Shown here piece after piece: positions 34,081 through 34,681 of a stretch of 34,681 bases of DNA. Numbering within the stretch: position 1 is the stretch's first letter; every line of letters starts with the position of its first letter. The stretch is taken from positions 1 to 34,681 of the forward strand of contig JACPDW010000029.1 in assembly GCA_016183815.1 (NCBI GenBank). Reading direction: 5' to 3'. The position numbers and the translations under genes were made by a program. The notes below the pieces were generated by a model. The model did no database searches. It was given only the letters and a program-made list of their open reading frames with translations, and was not told where the DNA came from. The DNA is from Flavobacteriia bacterium (GTDB lineage: Bacteria > Bacteroidota > Bacteroidia > Flavobacteriales_D > Crocinitomicaceae).

Positions 34081-34401
34081 TTAAAATCTAAAATCTTCCA
34101 AATATCGACCTTCTTCCGTTCTGAATGTTTTGTAAACATTGTAAACATGAGATTTATTTTCTGGACGATATTTGATTGACATTTGAAAAAATGCTTGATT
34201 TAAACTTGAAAAATCTAAATCTAGTTCTTCATGAATGCTCCTAGAGTTGACAGTTAAAATTCTGAATGAACAGCGAGAAATGAGAGAATCTTTATTATTC
34301 TTTTTTGACATGATTAATGGTTTTGTTAAAATCCCATAAAAATGAAAAGCATCATACTCACAAGAAAATGAAAAGTGTAAATAAGTACCTTCACTTAACA
34401 T
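34081..34401 (-). pseudogene. ORF at the IS21 edge, probably 5'-truncated
   Basis: 106 residues from ATG 34401, but the frame is open for seven more codons upstream (HKEEVKE) until it meets a stop at the IS21 end. KEEVKEMLSEGTYLHFSFSC reads as an uninterrupted helix-to-strand segment. This suggests that the ATG is internal and the gene's 5' part was cut off by the insertion. No family is recognised; FHFYGILTKPL, RCSFRILTVNSRSIHEELDL and FFQMSIKYRPENKSHVYNVY suggest a beta-rich soluble protein. It is probably co-transcribed with the helicase 29 bases downstream. Confidence 0.55.
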
Positions 34402-34420
34402 TTCTTTTACTTCTTCCTTG

Positions 34421-34681
34421 TGTTAGTATTCATGAAAAAGAGCCACTTTTATTCATCAAAAGTGTACCAGCAAAATTAAAATTTTTTAATCATTTTTAAA
34501 GTTTTTTATTCTAAAACTTTCACCATTAATTTTAATAATATGTGCATGATGAATAATTCGATCAATAATTGCCGATGCCATAGTGTAATCCCCAAAAATA
34601 GCTCCCCAATCTTCAAAATTTCTATTTGTTGTAATAATAATAGAACCTTTCTCATATCTTTTACGAATGACCTCAAAAAAA
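34421..34681 (-). mobile_element. IS21-family element, istB-side end (partial)
   Basis: The istB gene tail runs off the right edge, and beyond its stop the sequence carries two copies of TATTCATnAAAA (34427-34438 and 34450-34461), as expected for the repeated transposase-binding sites in IS21 ends. The likely terminus is TGTTAGT at 34421 (or TGTG at 34419). The other end, istA, and any target duplication are outside the window. Confidence 0.75.
34486..34681 (-). CDS. istB: IS21 helper ATPase IstB (C-terminal part)
   Basis: The frame is open to the right edge and ends at TAA 34486-34488, giving about 64 C-terminal residues. FFEVIRKRYEKGSIIITTNR, NFEDWGAIFGDYTMASAIID and RIIHHAHIIKINGESFRIKN are the C-terminal signature of IstB-type AAA+ transposition helpers. 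The N-terminal Walker motifs lie outside the window. IstB assists the IstA transposase of IS21. Confidence 0.92.
   Translation of the reverse strand, partial: FFEVIRKRYEKGSIIITTNRNFEDWGAIFGDYTMASAIIDRIIHHAHIIKINGESFRIKNFKND

Overview
The window is AT-rich chromosomal DNA of a Bacteroidota member, most likely Flavobacteriia-like. The support is a type IX secretion (T9SS) C-terminal sorting domain, two TonB-dependent receptors with the N-terminal carboxypeptidase-regulatory-like domain, DUF4249, DUF6702 and DUF1573 proteins, a long LspA, and promoters with the Bacteroidota -7 element TAnnTTTG in place of sigma70 boxes. Shine-Dalgarno sequences are mostly absent, and TTG/GTG starts are common.

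Layout. 1-4934: end of a tail-fibre-like/S74-like protein, a secreted T9SS cargo with a GYSAG serine-hydrolase elbow, and two tandem paralogous lipoproteins; the first lipoprotein start is read out of frame from the end of the T9SS gene. 4999-5687: a VOC/glyoxalase gene broken by about 240 bp of palindromic, MITE-like DNA. 5851-8790: housekeeping genes rsmG, yajC, a DUF1573 lipoprotein and serS. 8976-13278: a likely five-gene operon (4-TM protein, DUF2141, DUF1858-like, TonB-dependent receptor, DUF4249 lipoprotein) behind a promoter with an overlapping palindromic operator. 13411-20461: a possible degenerate helicase-fold protein, an EamA permease, a small unknown, a DUF6702 protein coupled to an M1 peptidase, an acyl-CoA carboxylase beta subunit and ysxC. 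20522-23487: a His/Cys-rich membrane-anchored protein with a TonB receptor, probably for metal uptake, closed by a clear terminator. 23554-25589: a small unknown gene, a 24-unit heptamer repeat, a DksA-like gene coupled to lspA, and a cold-shock-like gene. 25612-30609: a TPR-SpoIIE phosphatase, a nucleoside phosphorylase, and a two-gene unit with a possible lysozyme-fold protein and a phosphodiester-glycosidase-like protein.

The right end (30610-34681) differs in character. A short stretch of higher GC leads into a minus-strand module: a truncated unknown ORF, a large superfamily 1 helicase and an 85-residue protein. The helicase is cut by one in-frame TAA just before its C-terminal motifs, and the first ORF abuts the end of an IS21-family element whose istB runs off the window. 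This looks like a decaying accessory module, possibly for defence or DNA processing, and it is the best candidate here for an undescribed system. The assignment to defence is inference only.
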